From Pseudomonadales bacterium (GTDB taxonomy: Bacteria; Pseudomonadota; Gammaproteobacteria; Pseudomonadales; Azotimanducaceae), in NCBI GenBank assembly GCA_012103505.1, contig WLWP01000001.1, positions 806,001 through 870,000 on the forward strand: a stretch of DNA of 64,000 nucleotides. The letters are read 5' to 3'. Made by a program: the position numbers and the translations under genes. Below the pieces are notes generated by a model. It searched no databases, had not been told where the DNA came from, and saw only the letters and a program-made list of their open reading frames with translations. Below are positions 15,891 through 24,374 of this stretch, one piece after another. The number at the start of each line of letters is the position of its first letter. Position 1 is the first letter of the stretch.

Positions 15891-18581
15891 ATGCCCGAGA
15901 TAGAAGATGATTCGTTAGCGGAAGACCGTCTGGAATGGGCTGAAGCCATCGAGGCTATTTACGAAGAATATGGTGAGCAGGGCGTTCGAGACATACTGCG
16001 CAGCGTACAAGATCATGCTCTAAGCCTTAACGTACCTTTGAGCGAAGCGACTCTCAACACGCCCTACATCAACACGATTTCTCTTGAGAACCAGCCGGTC
16101 TACCCGGGTGACATAGAACTCGAAGAACGTATCGAAAACCTCATTCGCTGGAACGCAGCAGCGATGGTGCTCCAAGGTCAGGATCAGGGTACGGGAGTCG
16201 GTGGACATATCGCGACATACGCATCTTGCGCCACGATGCTCGAAGTCGGCTTCCACCACTTTTTCCAAGGATTCGATGAGGATAAAGATCCGGACATGAT
16301 CTTACCCCAGCCTCACGCTGCCCCTGGAATCTATGCGCGGGCATGGTTGGAGGGGCGGCTTTCGAAGGCACAGCTGAGCAACTACCGCCGCGAGCTGGCT
16401 AAAGAAGGTGGTCTATCGTCGTACCCTCATCCTCGTAGTATGCCGAACTTTTGGGAGATGCCGAATGCGTCCATGGGTTTGTCAACACCGGCGGCCATTT
16501 ATGAGGCACGATTTTCTAAGTATCTGGAGAACCGCGGCTTAAAGCCAAAGAGTCAGCGCAAGATCTGGTGTTTCATTGGTGACGGTGAATCTGACGAGCC
16601 GGAGGTGCTAGGGACGATTAACATCGCGGCGCGAGAAAAACTAGATAACTTAATTCTTGTGATCAACTGCAACTTGCAAAGGTTAGACGGGCCTGTGCGT
16701 GGCAACGGTAAGATTATCCAAGAGCTAGAGCGTGTTTTTCGTGGTGCGGATTGGAATGTCATTAAAGTAATTTGGGGTAGCGGTTGGGATGGGCTGTTAG
16801 CGCGGGACAAATCCGGTGTACTCCGTAAAAGGATGGATGAATGCCTTGATGGGGACTATCAGATGTACTCGGTGCTTCCGGGAGATGTCCAAAGAGAACA
16901 TTGGGTCGAAGGGAATCCAGAACTTGAACAGATGATGAACTCGCTCACAGACGAAGAAGTCAAAGCGATAAAGCGAGGTGGACAGGATCGAAAGAAAGTC
17001 CATGCCGCTTTCGAACAAGCTATGCAAGCTCGTGACAAGCCAACAGTGCTGTTAGTTAAAACCGTGAAAGGTGATGGCATGGGTACGCAGGGGAAGAACA
17101 CCGCGCACCAATATAAGAATATGAGTGGCGAAGAACGAGTTGTGCTAGCTGGTGAGTTAGGAATTCCGCTAACTTCAGCGCAGGCAGCCAAGGCAGAGTT
17201 TTATATGCCGCCGGAAGATTCCGCCGAAATTCGATACCTTCGTGAACACCGCGTCTCGCTTGGTGGCCCCGTACCTCGACGCCGACAAATATGCCCTTCT
17301 CTTGAAGCACCGAGCCTGGATCATTTGCGTGACTTCTTGGGTGGTAGCGGAGAACGATCCATTTCAAGCACTATGGTTATGGTCCGCCTCCTCGCAAGCC
17401 TGTTGCGTCTACCTAACTTTGGCGAATACGTGGTGCCTATTGTCCCGGATGAGGCTCGAACTTTTGGGATGGACGGCTTGTTTAAGGTTGCCGGGATTTA
17501 TTCGCCATTCGGCCAGCAATATCGCCCAGTCGATGCGGACACATTAGTCCCCTACCGTGAAGCAGCGGATGGACAGATTCTCCAAGAAGGGATCTGTGAA
17601 ACAGGCGCGATGGCATCGTTTATGGCGGCAGGTAGTGCGTATGCCGTCCACGGTTTGCCGATGATCCCGTTCTACATCTTCTACTCAATGTTTGGCTTTC
17701 AGCGTGTAGGCGACATGATTTGGAGTTGTGGCGACATGATGTGCCGCGGTTTTCTTCTAGGGGGCACGGCTGGACGAACAACTTTGAACGGTGAGGGCCT
17801 GCAGCATGAAGACGGCCACTCACAAGTCATTGCGAGTACTGTGCCGAACTTGAAATCGTACGATCCATTTTGTGGCTATGAGCTGACTGTGATTGTTCGC
17901 GATGGCTTATACAAAATGTATGAGCTGCAAGAAGACCATTTCTATTACCTGACCCTTTATAACGAATACCTGACCCTTTATAACGAAAATTTTGTAATGC
18001 CGGAGTTGGCCGCTGTCGCTGCGCGTACAGGACAGGACGAAGATGAACTGTGCGAGGGGATTCTTAAGGGCATTTATCAGTTTAATAGCCATGCGTGCGA
18101 AGACCCGGTCGCACACGTGCACTTGTTGGCAAGTGGACCGATTGTTATGCAAGCTCAGGCTGCCGCGGAGTTTCTTAGCAGTCATTCGATCTTCGTGACT
18201 CTTTGGAGCGTGACTAGCTTCACTGAGCTCGAACGAGATGCCCAGCGTTGTGCGCAAGCAAATCGGCACGACCCCCTGGCGCAAGCAACGACGCCTTGTA
18301 TTGCCCGAACTTTGGATGGGACGGAGGGTGTCTATATCGCTGTGACCGACTACATGAAGAAGATAGCGATTGGTCTGTCACCTTGGATTCCAGGTCCCTA
18401 CGAAGTGCTCGGCACTGATGGCTATGGGCTCTCTGAATCGAGAGAAAAGCTACGCGAGCATTTCGAAGTCGACGCTGATGCTATCTGTCATGCAGCGTTA
18501 GCGTCGCTCTATAGGGACACCCAAATCGACGGGCAAGTTTTGGAGCAAGTGTTAGGCAAGTTAGAACATTGGAATGAGTAG
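15891..18581 (+). CDS. aceE: Pyruvate dehydrogenase E1 component
   Basis: The 896-residue protein is the homodimeric-type E1 of the pyruvate dehydrogenase complex. It has the start-region EWAEAIEAIYEEYG, GHIATYASCATMLEVGF, the ThDP/Mg site GDGESDEPEVLG with NLQRLDGPVRGNG, and the C-terminal transketolase-like domains. It decarboxylates pyruvate and reductively acetylates the E2 lipoyl group. Most relatives are about 885-890 residues; here 7 extra residues come from an exact 21-base tandem duplication (17946-17987) that repeats Y-L-T-L-Y-N-E in a conserved region. The frame is otherwise intact. aceF and lpd are not adjacent, which is unusual since aceE normally leads that operon. It follows the HIT gene by 2 bases. 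Confidence 0.95.
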   Translation: MPEIEDDSLAEDRLEWAEAIEAIYEEYGEQGVRDILRSVQDHALSLNVPLSEATLNTPYINTISLENQPVYPGDIELEERIENLIRWNAAAMVLQGQDQGTGVGGHIATYASCATMLEVGFHHFFQGFDEDKDPDMILPQPHAAPGIYARAWLEGRLSKAQLSNYRRELAKEGGLSSYPHPRSMPNFWEMPNASMGLSTPAAIYEARFSKYLENRGLKPKSQRKIWCFIGDGESDEPEVLGTINIAAREKLDNLILVINCNLQRLDGPVRGNGKIIQELERVFRGADWNVIKVIWGSGWDGLLARDKSGVLRKRMDECLDGDYQMYSVLPGDVQREHWVEGNPELEQMMNSLTDEEVKAIKRGGQDRKKVHAAFEQAMQARDKPTVLLVKTVKGDGMGTQGKNTAHQYKNMSGEERVVLAGELGIPLTSAQAAKAEFYMPPEDSAEIRYLREHRVSLGGPVPRRRQICPSLEAPSLDHLRDFLGGSGERSISSTMVMVRLLASLLRLPNFGEYVVPIVPDEARTFGMDGLFKVAGIYSPFGQQYRPVDADTLVPYREAADGQILQEGICETGAMASFMAAGSAYAVHGLPMIPFYIFYSMFGFQRVGDMIWSCGDMMCRGFLLGGTAGRTTLNGEGLQHEDGHSQVIASTVPNLKSYDPFCGYELTVIVRDGLYKMYELQEDHFYYLTLYNEYLTLYNENFVMPELAAVAARTGQDEDELCEGILKGIYQFNSHACEDPVAHVHLLASGPIVMQAQAAAEFLSSHSIFVTLWSVTSFTELERDAQRCAQANRHDPLAQATTPCIARTLDGTEGVYIAVTDYMKKIAIGLSPWIPGPYEVLGTDGYGLSESREKLREHFEVDADAICHAALASLYRDTQIDGQVLEQVLGKLEHWNE
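17946..17987 (+). repeat. Exact 21-base tandem duplication inside aceE
   Basis: The unit tacctgaccctttataacga plus one a occurs twice back to back (17946-17966 and 17967-17987) with no mismatch. It duplicates seven codons, giving YLTLYNE twice before the conserved N-F-V-M-P. Perfect identity suggests a recent event. Confidence 0.97.
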
Positions 18582-18593
18582 AGAAATAGGCTT

Positions 18594-19580
18594 ATGAAAG
18601 AATTTAGTAACAAGATCGCGGTTATAACCGGCGGTGGCACGGGTATGGGGCGTGAGCTCGCTTGTTGTCTCACTGCATTAGGCGCGAATGTTGCGATATG
18701 TGATGTTTCGGCCGAAAACATGGCAGAAACAGTCAGTCTTGCCAGTGTTGCCGAGGGTTGCAAGATAACCACCCACGTTTGCGATGTGTCGTCGGAGGAG
18801 CAGATGAACAACTTTCGTAGTGAAGTTGTTGATCAACATGGCACCGATTACATCAATATACTTTTTAACAATGCGGGGATCGGCGGTGGCGGCGAGTTTG
18901 TTAACGGCGACCGTGATGCTTGGGAGCGAACCTTTGGCGTTTGTTGGTACGGTGTCTATTACGGTTGTAGAGCATTTATGGATTTGCTTGTAGCGGCAGA
19001 TGAAGGTTACATCGTGAACACAAGTTCAGTGAACGGCTTCTGGGCAAGCATTGGTCCCGACGTTTCCCATACTTCCTACGCGGCTGCCAAGTTTGCGGTG
19101 AAAGGCTTTACCGAAGCTCTGGTTACAGACTCAAGGCTGAACGCGCCCCATGTGAAATGCTCAGTCGTTATGCCTGGCCACATAGGCACGTCAATCGCGT
19201 TGAACAGTTCCGTTGTACACGGCCAAGGCTCGGCTCTCGAGATGAGAGCCGAAGATGTTGCGGCCGTGCGCGAACGACTGTTGGCCGCCGGTGCGCCAGT
19301 GGATAATGTACCAGATGACCACATTCGGGAAATGATGCATCAACGAGCGATCGCCTTTCGAGATAAAGCGCCGACCTCGGCCAAAGAGGCTGCGAACATT
19401 ATCCTCGACGGTGTAAGAGAAGAACGTTGGCGGATTCTGGTTGGGGATGATGCCTATCATTTGGATGCCTTAGTGCGTCGTGCGCCAGAAGAGGCTTATG
19501 AACCAGATTTTGTAGCAAAAATGCACGATGCCGGTCACTTCGATGAGCTCGTTCCGACTCTGGAAGGGCCTAAGCAATGA
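18594..19580 (+). CDS. SDR-family oxidoreductase
   Basis: The 328-residue classical SDR has the cofactor motif GGGTGMGRELA, Asp63-type DV motif, FNNAGIGGGG, catalytic Ser in NTSSVNGFW, and Y-A-A-A-K. A C-terminal extension beyond the usual 250 residues contains a helical insert and KWRILVGDD-like sequence shared with the SDR at 21200-22108. The two are clear paralogues flanking the thiolase/DUF35 pair. It probably oxidises a 3-hydroxyacyl-CoA or alcohol in side-chain degradation. Its stop overlaps the next start (ATGA at 19577-19580), so it is coupled to the thiolase-like gene. Confidence 0.88.
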   Translation: MKEFSNKIAVITGGGTGMGRELACCLTALGANVAICDVSAENMAETVSLASVAEGCKITTHVCDVSSEEQMNNFRSEVVDQHGTDYINILFNNAGIGGGGEFVNGDRDAWERTFGVCWYGVYYGCRAFMDLLVAADEGYIVNTSSVNGFWASIGPDVSHTSYAAAKFAVKGFTEALVTDSRLNAPHVKCSVVMPGHIGTSIALNSSVVHGQGSALEMRAEDVAAVRERLLAAGAPVDNVPDDHIREMMHQRAIAFRDKAPTSAKEAANIILDGVREERWRILVGDDAYHLDALVRRAPEEAYEPDFVAKMHDAGHFDELVPTLEGPKQ

Positions 19581-20770
19581 GTGGTCAAAGTAGAGATGCA
19601 GCAATAGTTGGGCTCTATGAATACCCGGATCGGGATGTTGATGGAGAGATAAGCCCGCTGCAGATTAAAACTGTTTGCGCTCGAAACGCTTTGGCGGATG
19701 CTGGGCTTAACTGGTCAGATGTAGATGGCATTTTCGATGCTTCTGAAGGACTGCCAATGAGTGGTTTGTTCTTAGCGGAGTATTGGGGGCTGAATCCTGC
19801 GGTTATCGATACGACCGGTGTTGGCGGGAGTTCCTACGAATTCCACGCTGCCCATGCGCTGTCGGCAATCCGACAGGGGCGTTGCAAAGTGGCGCTTCTG
19901 ACCTATGGATCCACCGCCCACAGTAACCGGATGGCCATTGGAGTAGGTGGGCGTGGTATGGGCGGAATCAGCGCAGCGGACAATATGGAAAGCTTCGTTG
20001 GCCAAACATTGGTGTCTAATTATGCGATGGTCGCAAACCGACACATGCACCAGTACGGAACGACTTCCGAGCAGCTCGCCGAAATTTCCACTGCGACACG
20101 CTATCACGCCATGCGGAATCCGGATGCCGTGCGAGCGATGGAAGATTTGGAATTCATCGATATAAGAGAAACGACGGTAGATGACGTGGTTAACTCACGC
20201 ATGATTGCCGATCCGCTGCATCTACTCGAATGTTGCATGATCTCCGATGGGGGCGGAGCAGTTGTAATCGCTGCTGCGGATGTTGTCCCTGATACCAAAA
20301 AAGCGCCTGTTTGGATTATCGGTGCGGGCGAGGCGACTAAGTATCCGACAAATACAGGGGACTTGACCGTTTCTGCCGGTGCGCAGTCGGCACCTATCGC
20401 GTTCGGAGAGGCAGGTGTCACACCCGCTGAGATGGATGTGGCGATGATCTACGACTCATTTTCTATCACAGTGCTCGCGATACTTGAGGACCTCGGCTTT
20501 TGCCCCAAGGGAGAGGGAGGTGCATGGGTTACCGGAGGTAAGCTTCGCTTTGATCAAAACGGCGGCCCGGCGCTGAACACGGACGGTGGTGGGTTGTCGT
20601 CTAACCATCCCGGTATGCGCGGCATATTCCTGTTGATCGAAGCAGCAAGACAACTCCGTGGCGAATCATCCGCCCAGGTAGACAATGCCCAATTAGCGGT
20701 GGCTCATGGCAATGGTGGCATGCTTGGCTCAAGGCACACCGCAGGCACAATCGTATTGGGAGCAAACTAA
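19577..20770 (+). CDS. Ltp2-like thiolase-fold lipid-transfer protein / aldolase
   Basis: The 397-residue protein belongs to the SCP-x/Ltp branch of the thiolase superfamily: AAIVGLYEYP start, TATRYHAMRNPDA, CMISDGGGAVV, NTDGGGLSSNHPG and AVAHGNGGMLG. The position normally holding the nucleophilic Cys reads VGGSSYEFHAA, with no Cys, so classical thiolysis is unlikely. In Ltp2 this branch acts as a retro-aldolase and depends on a DUF35 partner; here a DUF35 gene starts at the last base of this stop codon (20770). I infer C-C cleavage of a beta-hydroxyacyl-CoA, perhaps of a branched or cyclic compound. It could also be a non-catalytic lipid-transfer protein. Confidence 0.82.
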   Translation: MSGQSRDAAIVGLYEYPDRDVDGEISPLQIKTVCARNALADAGLNWSDVDGIFDASEGLPMSGLFLAEYWGLNPAVIDTTGVGGSSYEFHAAHALSAIRQGRCKVALLTYGSTAHSNRMAIGVGGRGMGGISAADNMESFVGQTLVSNYAMVANRHMHQYGTTSEQLAEISTATRYHAMRNPDAVRAMEDLEFIDIRETTVDDVVNSRMIADPLHLLECCMISDGGGAVVIAAADVVPDTKKAPVWIIGAGEATKYPTNTGDLTVSAGAQSAPIAFGEAGVTPAEMDVAMIYDSFSITVLAILEDLGFCPKGEGGAWVTGGKLRFDQNGGPALNTDGGGLSSNHPGMRGIFLLIEAARQLRGESSAQVDNAQLAVAHGNGGMLGSRHTAGTIVLGAN

Positions 20771-21183
20771 TGGCGAAGACACGACCTCTACCAAAACTCG
20801 ATGAACCAGATAGCAGTGAATTTTGGCTCGCAACGACTGGTAAAGAGTTAAAGTTCCAACGGTGTGAGAGTTGCGGCACGACAATTTGGTATCCACGTCC
20901 TCACTGTACTGGTTGCCTCGATGGAACGCTTGCATGGCATACATCCTCCGGACTTGGAACGCTCTACAGCTACAGTGTCGTTCGGCAAAGTTATCATCCC
21001 TTTTTTCGAAATCTCGTGCCTTACGCAGTGGCATATGTCGATGTTGATGAAGGTTTTCGCATGCTAACAAATGTCGTAGGGGTTGCAGATCCGACCAGCG
21101 AACTCGTGATTGGTCAACGCTTGCAGCTCGTTTGGGAAGAGCACGAAGGCTTGAACATTCCTCTCTTCGAACCAGCAAGTTAA
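20770..21183 (+). CDS. Zn-ribbon OB-fold (DUF35) protein
   Basis: The 137-residue protein has an N-terminal helix, a four-Cys zinc ribbon (CESCG and CTGC, 15 residues apart) and a C-terminal OB-fold (GTLYSYSVVRQSYHP, VPYAVAYVDVDEGFRMLTNVVG). DUF35 proteins form complexes with thiolase-fold enzymes and hot-dog hydratases, binding acyl-CoA. It starts within the stop codon of the Ltp2-like gene (TAATG), strongly implying a stoichiometric partnership. Confidence 0.92.
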   Translation: MAKTRPLPKLDEPDSSEFWLATTGKELKFQRCESCGTTIWYPRPHCTGCLDGTLAWHTSSGLGTLYSYSVVRQSYHPFFRNLVPYAVAYVDVDEGFRMLTNVVGVADPTSELVIGQRLQLVWEEHEGLNIPLFEPAS

Positions 21184-21199
21184 AGCTAGGGAGCGCGGC

Positions 21200-22108
21200 G
21201 TGAAAGATTTTTCCGGAAAAATTGCGGTTATCACCGGCGGCGGTACAGGTATGGGCAGAGAATTAGCCATACAGTTAGCCGAGGAAGGGTGTGACATCGC
21301 TATCTGCGATGTGTCGACCACGAACATGGCTGAAACCTTGTCGAAAACGCAGGAGCGTGCCGCACAAGGTGTACGCACGACTGCCTACGCTTGTGATGTT
21401 CGCAATGCAGATGCAATGAACTCATTTGCAGAACACATCAAAGCAGAGTTTGCGGTCTCTCACATCAATTTGCTTTTCAACAATGCAGGTATTGGTGGTG
21501 GCGGCAGTTTTGTTGAAGAGGCGCGTGATGATTGGGAGCGCACTTTCAATGTTTGCTGGGGTGGCGTCTATAACGGCTGTCGCACCTTCATGGATTTGTT
21601 GGTTGCTAGCGAAGAGGGGCATGTGATCAATACGAGTAGCATCAATGGTTTCTGGGCGAGTGCTGGACCTGCTGCATCCCACACGGCCTATTCAGCGTCG
21701 AAGTTTGCCGTAAAGGGTTTTACAGAAGCACTAGTGACAGATTTACGGCTCAATGCGCCCCATGTGCGGGCATCGGTCGTTATGCCTGGGCACATTGGCA
21801 CTTCAATAATTTTGAATGGAACTGGCTCCGATGATCCACAAGGCGCCAGAACGGTGCTGCGGATGATGGGTCAGCCGATAGATGAGATGGACGATCAAGA
21901 AGTTAAAGCGGCACTGGAACGACTTGGCGAGGGCTTTCGTGACCGTGCCCCGACGACGGCTGAGGATGCAGTTAAAATAATACTCGCTGGTGTCAAAGAG
22001 GAGAAATGGCGCATTCTGGTTGGTGATGACGCCTTTGCGTTGGATGCAGCCGTACGCGCAGCACCTGAAGAGGCTTACGACATCGACTTTAGCGGGCGTC
22101 TCGGTTAG
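21200..22108 (+). CDS. SDR-family oxidoreductase (paralogue of 18594-19580)
   Basis: The 302-residue SDR has GGGTGMGRELA, FNNAGIGGGG, NTSSINGFW and catalytic Y-S-A-S-K. It is very similar along its length to the SDR at 18594-19580, including the VVMPGHIGTSI segment and the C-terminal KWRILVGDDA. It has a shorter central insert (about 26 residues less in total). Translation starts at GTG 21200 with TAGGGAG upstream. Two diverged copies bracketing a thiolase and its DUF35 partner suggest substrate specialisation after duplication. It converges on the MaoC pair with 19 bases between stops. Confidence 0.88.
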   Translation: MKDFSGKIAVITGGGTGMGRELAIQLAEEGCDIAICDVSTTNMAETLSKTQERAAQGVRTTAYACDVRNADAMNSFAEHIKAEFAVSHINLLFNNAGIGGGGSFVEEARDDWERTFNVCWGGVYNGCRTFMDLLVASEEGHVINTSSINGFWASAGPAASHTAYSASKFAVKGFTEALVTDLRLNAPHVRASVVMPGHIGTSIILNGTGSDDPQGARTVLRMMGQPIDEMDDQEVKAALERLGEGFRDRAPTTAEDAVKIILAGVKEEKWRILVGDDAFALDAAVRAAPEEAYDIDFSGRLG

Positions 22109-22127
22109 AGCAAACGCGTAAGCTCGC

Positions 22128-22541
22128 TTAAGACGGTATGAGAACCCGCGCGGTACCGAAGACTCGTGTCTCTTGTGCATCGTTCGTAACCGTGAGATCG
22201 ATTTCAACGGCCCCTGAGTCTTCATCGATGTCTGTAACAACACCGTTGATGAAATACTGCTGGTCAACGATACAAGGTGCGCGAAAAATAGTATCGATTG
22301 ATCGCACTTCAGCGCTCGGCGCCCAATGGTGAATCATTGCTGATAGGAAGCCTTGGCTCATAATGCCAGGCACCAACGCGCCAGGGAGGCCTTCTTTCCG
22401 TGCGTAGTCGTGATCTGTGAATCGGGGTCCATCCCAACCGGCAGCCACGGCAAACTTTTTAACGTTTGGCAGACTGGTATCGGGCTCAAACGCTGGCAGT
22501 TCTTCCCCAAACTCCACATCAGTTATCGCGTTGATTGTCAT
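22128..22541 (-). CDS. MaoC-like hot-dog (dehydratase) protein
   Basis: The 137-residue single hot-dog protein fits the MaoC group: FAVAAGWDGPRFTD, then GLPGALVPGIMSQGFL and FRAPCIVDQQYFINGVV. In hydratase-2 enzymes the active-site Asp-x-x-Pro-x-His motif is expected near residue 40; here the Asp is present but the His position is Phe, so catalysis may rely on the partner subunit or be lost. It overlaps the upstream FAS1-like gene as ATGA, suggesting a heteromeric hydratase of ChsH1/ChsH2 type acting with the thiolase/DUF35 module facing it. Confidence 0.82.
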   Translation of the reverse strand: MTINAITDVEFGEELPAFEPDTSLPNVKKFAVAAGWDGPRFTDHDYARKEGLPGALVPGIMSQGFLSAMIHHWAPSAEVRSIDTIFRAPCIVDQQYFINGVVTDIDEDSGAVEIDLTVTNDAQETRVFGTARVLIPS

Positions 22542-22999
22542 TCTTGTGGTTTCTCCCTAATCACAACACTGGTATCCGCCGACCCCAACACGTCGCCCGT
22601 GGTATCCAGAAATTCCATGCGATTCACAAAGAACACCATGCGGCCAGAGCGACCGGATTTGGTGTAGATATCGTGCAGGTGCGTTCGGATGGTGATTGGC
22701 TCACCAGCACGCATTGGTTTGAGTGGTGATACGGCTTTACCTGCATCCATGCCCAAGCCTTGAAATTTCGGAAAGCCGTCTGGATTTCGCTTTCGTGGTT
22801 GCAGGCTTGAACCGATGGTCGGCGGAGCTTGAAAATCTGCATCCGTCGGGTCGATAAACTTAGGCGCTGTTTCGCCGCAGCTCTTGGCGTAATCGGCAAG
22901 CTTTTCGGCTTCAAGCTCCATAACGTATTCGTCGAATACGACGTTTAGAAACTGCGTGCGCAGACTTTCTACGTCGATCGGTTTTGTTGGATCGGTCAT
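22538..22999 (-). CDS. FAS1-like/MaoC N-terminal hot-dog dehydratase
   Basis: The 153-residue protein resembles the N-terminal hot-dog half of two-domain MaoC dehydratases (FAS1-like dehydratase family): YAKSCGETAPKFIDPTDADF, PPTIGSSL, GMDAGKAVSPLKPMRAGE and VNRMEFLDTTGDVLG. This half often lacks catalytic residues and shapes the substrate pocket of its partner. It is coupled to genes on both sides (ATGA overlap with 22541; 4-base overlap with the PHP gene at 22996-22999). Confidence 0.8.
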   Translation of the reverse strand: MTDPTKPIDVESLRTQFLNVVFDEYVMELEAEKLADYAKSCGETAPKFIDPTDADFQAPPTIGSSLQPRKRNPDGFPKFQGLGMDAGKAVSPLKPMRAGEPITIRTHLHDIYTKSGRSGRMVFFVNRMEFLDTTGDVLGSADTSVVIREKPQE

Positions 23000-23634
23000 G
23001 CATCCTCCTGACTGATTTTGAGCGCCTTAAAATCGGATCCTCTGAGTGCTTCAACGAGTTCAAGCTCAGAGTTAATCGTTGCGGAAAACTCGGTGGCGCA
23101 ACGACCTATGTGTGAAACGATATGCGCATCACTGCCACCGATGCCTAAGTAGCTCTGGTCATCAGCAAGTTGCTGAGCAATTTGGTCTTCATCGCCACGA
23201 CTTCCGCCGTTATACACCTCGACGATGCGTACGCCCGTGGGGACGCCAAATTCTTCAAGGTGAGCTGCCATACCAACGCGTTTGCGACCAGGGTGGCAGG
23301 GTATGGCCACCGCGCCGTGGTCTTCGCAGGCTTCGATTACCTGGGCAAGTGGTAAGTGTATGTTCGCAAAATCAAAACTTGCTTGTAGAGCCTTGGTCAC
23401 GCCGAAGATCAGAACGTGGCCATACTCTGTTTCTACTTCGGCACCTTTGAGAATGGTGATGCCGTGTTTTTGGCCAAGTTCTGTGTAGTCTGATTCATCG
23501 TCGAACTGCCGATGTTCGGTCAGAACGAACCCGTCTATGGCGATTTCTCGAGTTTTGATCCATTGGCAATAATTTTGCACTTTGGCGCGACCATCATCTG
23601 ACTTGATCGAGTGTGCATGTAGGTCAAGGATCAT
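22996..23634 (-). CDS. PHP-domain phosphoesterase
   Basis: The 212-residue protein has the metal-binding motifs of the PHP superfamily: DLHAHS near the N-terminus, LTEHR, a Glu in GAEVETEYGH, IPCHPGRKR and GGSDAH. These form a three-metal phosphoesterase site. Small stand-alone PHP proteins hydrolyse phosphoesters such as nucleoside 3',5'-bisphosphates or oligonucleotides; the substrate here is not known. ATG 23634 overlaps the coaE stop (TAATG) and is preferred to an upstream TTG. Confidence 0.88.
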   Translation of the reverse strand: MILDLHAHSIKSDDGRAKVQNYCQWIKTREIAIDGFVLTEHRQFDDESDYTELGQKHGITILKGAEVETEYGHVLIFGVTKALQASFDFANIHLPLAQVIEACEDHGAVAIPCHPGRKRVGMAAHLEEFGVPTGVRIVEVYNGGSRGDEDQIAQQLADDQSYLGIGGSDAHIVSHIGRCATEFSATINSELELVEALRGSDFKALKISQEDA

Positions 23635-24260
23635 TATTCGCTCCGAATTTCTTGCCAAAGTTGTTCTAGTTGTGTGGTCAAGTGCGCTTCGTCTTTGCTG
23701 TTATCGATGACACGATTGGCCGCTGCGGTACGTTCTTCGTTGCTTAATTGTGCATCAATACGCGCTTGGACCGCGCCGCGATCACTACCGTCTCGAGCCG
23801 ATGCGCGTTCAATCGCAACTTCTCTATCGACAACGGTTACCCAGACCTCGTCGGCGATATCCTGCCATCCAGCTTCAAGGAGCACAGCTGCTTCGAGTAC
23901 GATACAGCGATTCTTGTCATCGGCTTGTGTAGTCGCGATTTCTTCTTCCGCCATGCGTCGAATTGCGGGCCATACGATGGCCGTTAATTCATCCAGGCGA
24001 TTGCCTGCACCAAACACTTTACTTCCCAGCGCCGCTCGGTCGATTTCTCCATCTTCGCCGATCACGTCGGCACCGAAGGTGGCGACGACTTGATCGAATG
24101 CTTCAGTGCCTTGCAAATAGGCGCGATGACCTAATTTGTCTGCGTCGATAACATGCGCACCAAAAGTACCTAGCAGCTTTGCAGCTGTTGATTTTCCTGA
24201 GGCGATACCGCCAGTTAAGCCAATGATCAAACGTGAACTTCCTTTAACGCAGCCGGCCAT
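23634..24260 (-). CDS. coaE: Dephospho-CoA kinase
   Basis: The 208-residue enzyme has the P-loop GLTGGIASGKST, DADKLGHRAYL, a lid region with Arg/Lys-rich helices, and VLEAAVLLEAGW, all typical of CoaE. It phosphorylates dephospho-CoA at the ribose 3'-hydroxyl in the last step of CoA synthesis. The start is set at ATG 24260; a longer frame to 24293 exists but adds residues not expected. In many gammaproteobacteria coaE is next to pilD; here it leads into a PHP and MaoC genes instead, giving a CoA-supply link to acyl-CoA catabolism. Confidence 0.93.
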   Translation of the reverse strand: MAGCVKGSSRLIIGLTGGIASGKSTAAKLLGTFGAHVIDADKLGHRAYLQGTEAFDQVVATFGADVIGEDGEIDRAALGSKVFGAGNRLDELTAIVWPAIRRMAEEEIATTQADDKNRCIVLEAAVLLEAGWQDIADEVWVTVVDREVAIERASARDGSDRGAVQARIDAQLSNEERTAAANRVIDNSKDEAHLTTQLEQLWQEIRSE

Positions 24261-24374
24261 ATTAGCTGGTGGGGCACGATTGTGCGAGTGCACAAAAAGT
24301 GATTGCGAAAAGAGCCGTCGCCCTGACGCCGTATTGAATTATGATTGTTCGCTTCTTGCGATGGAAATGATGCG

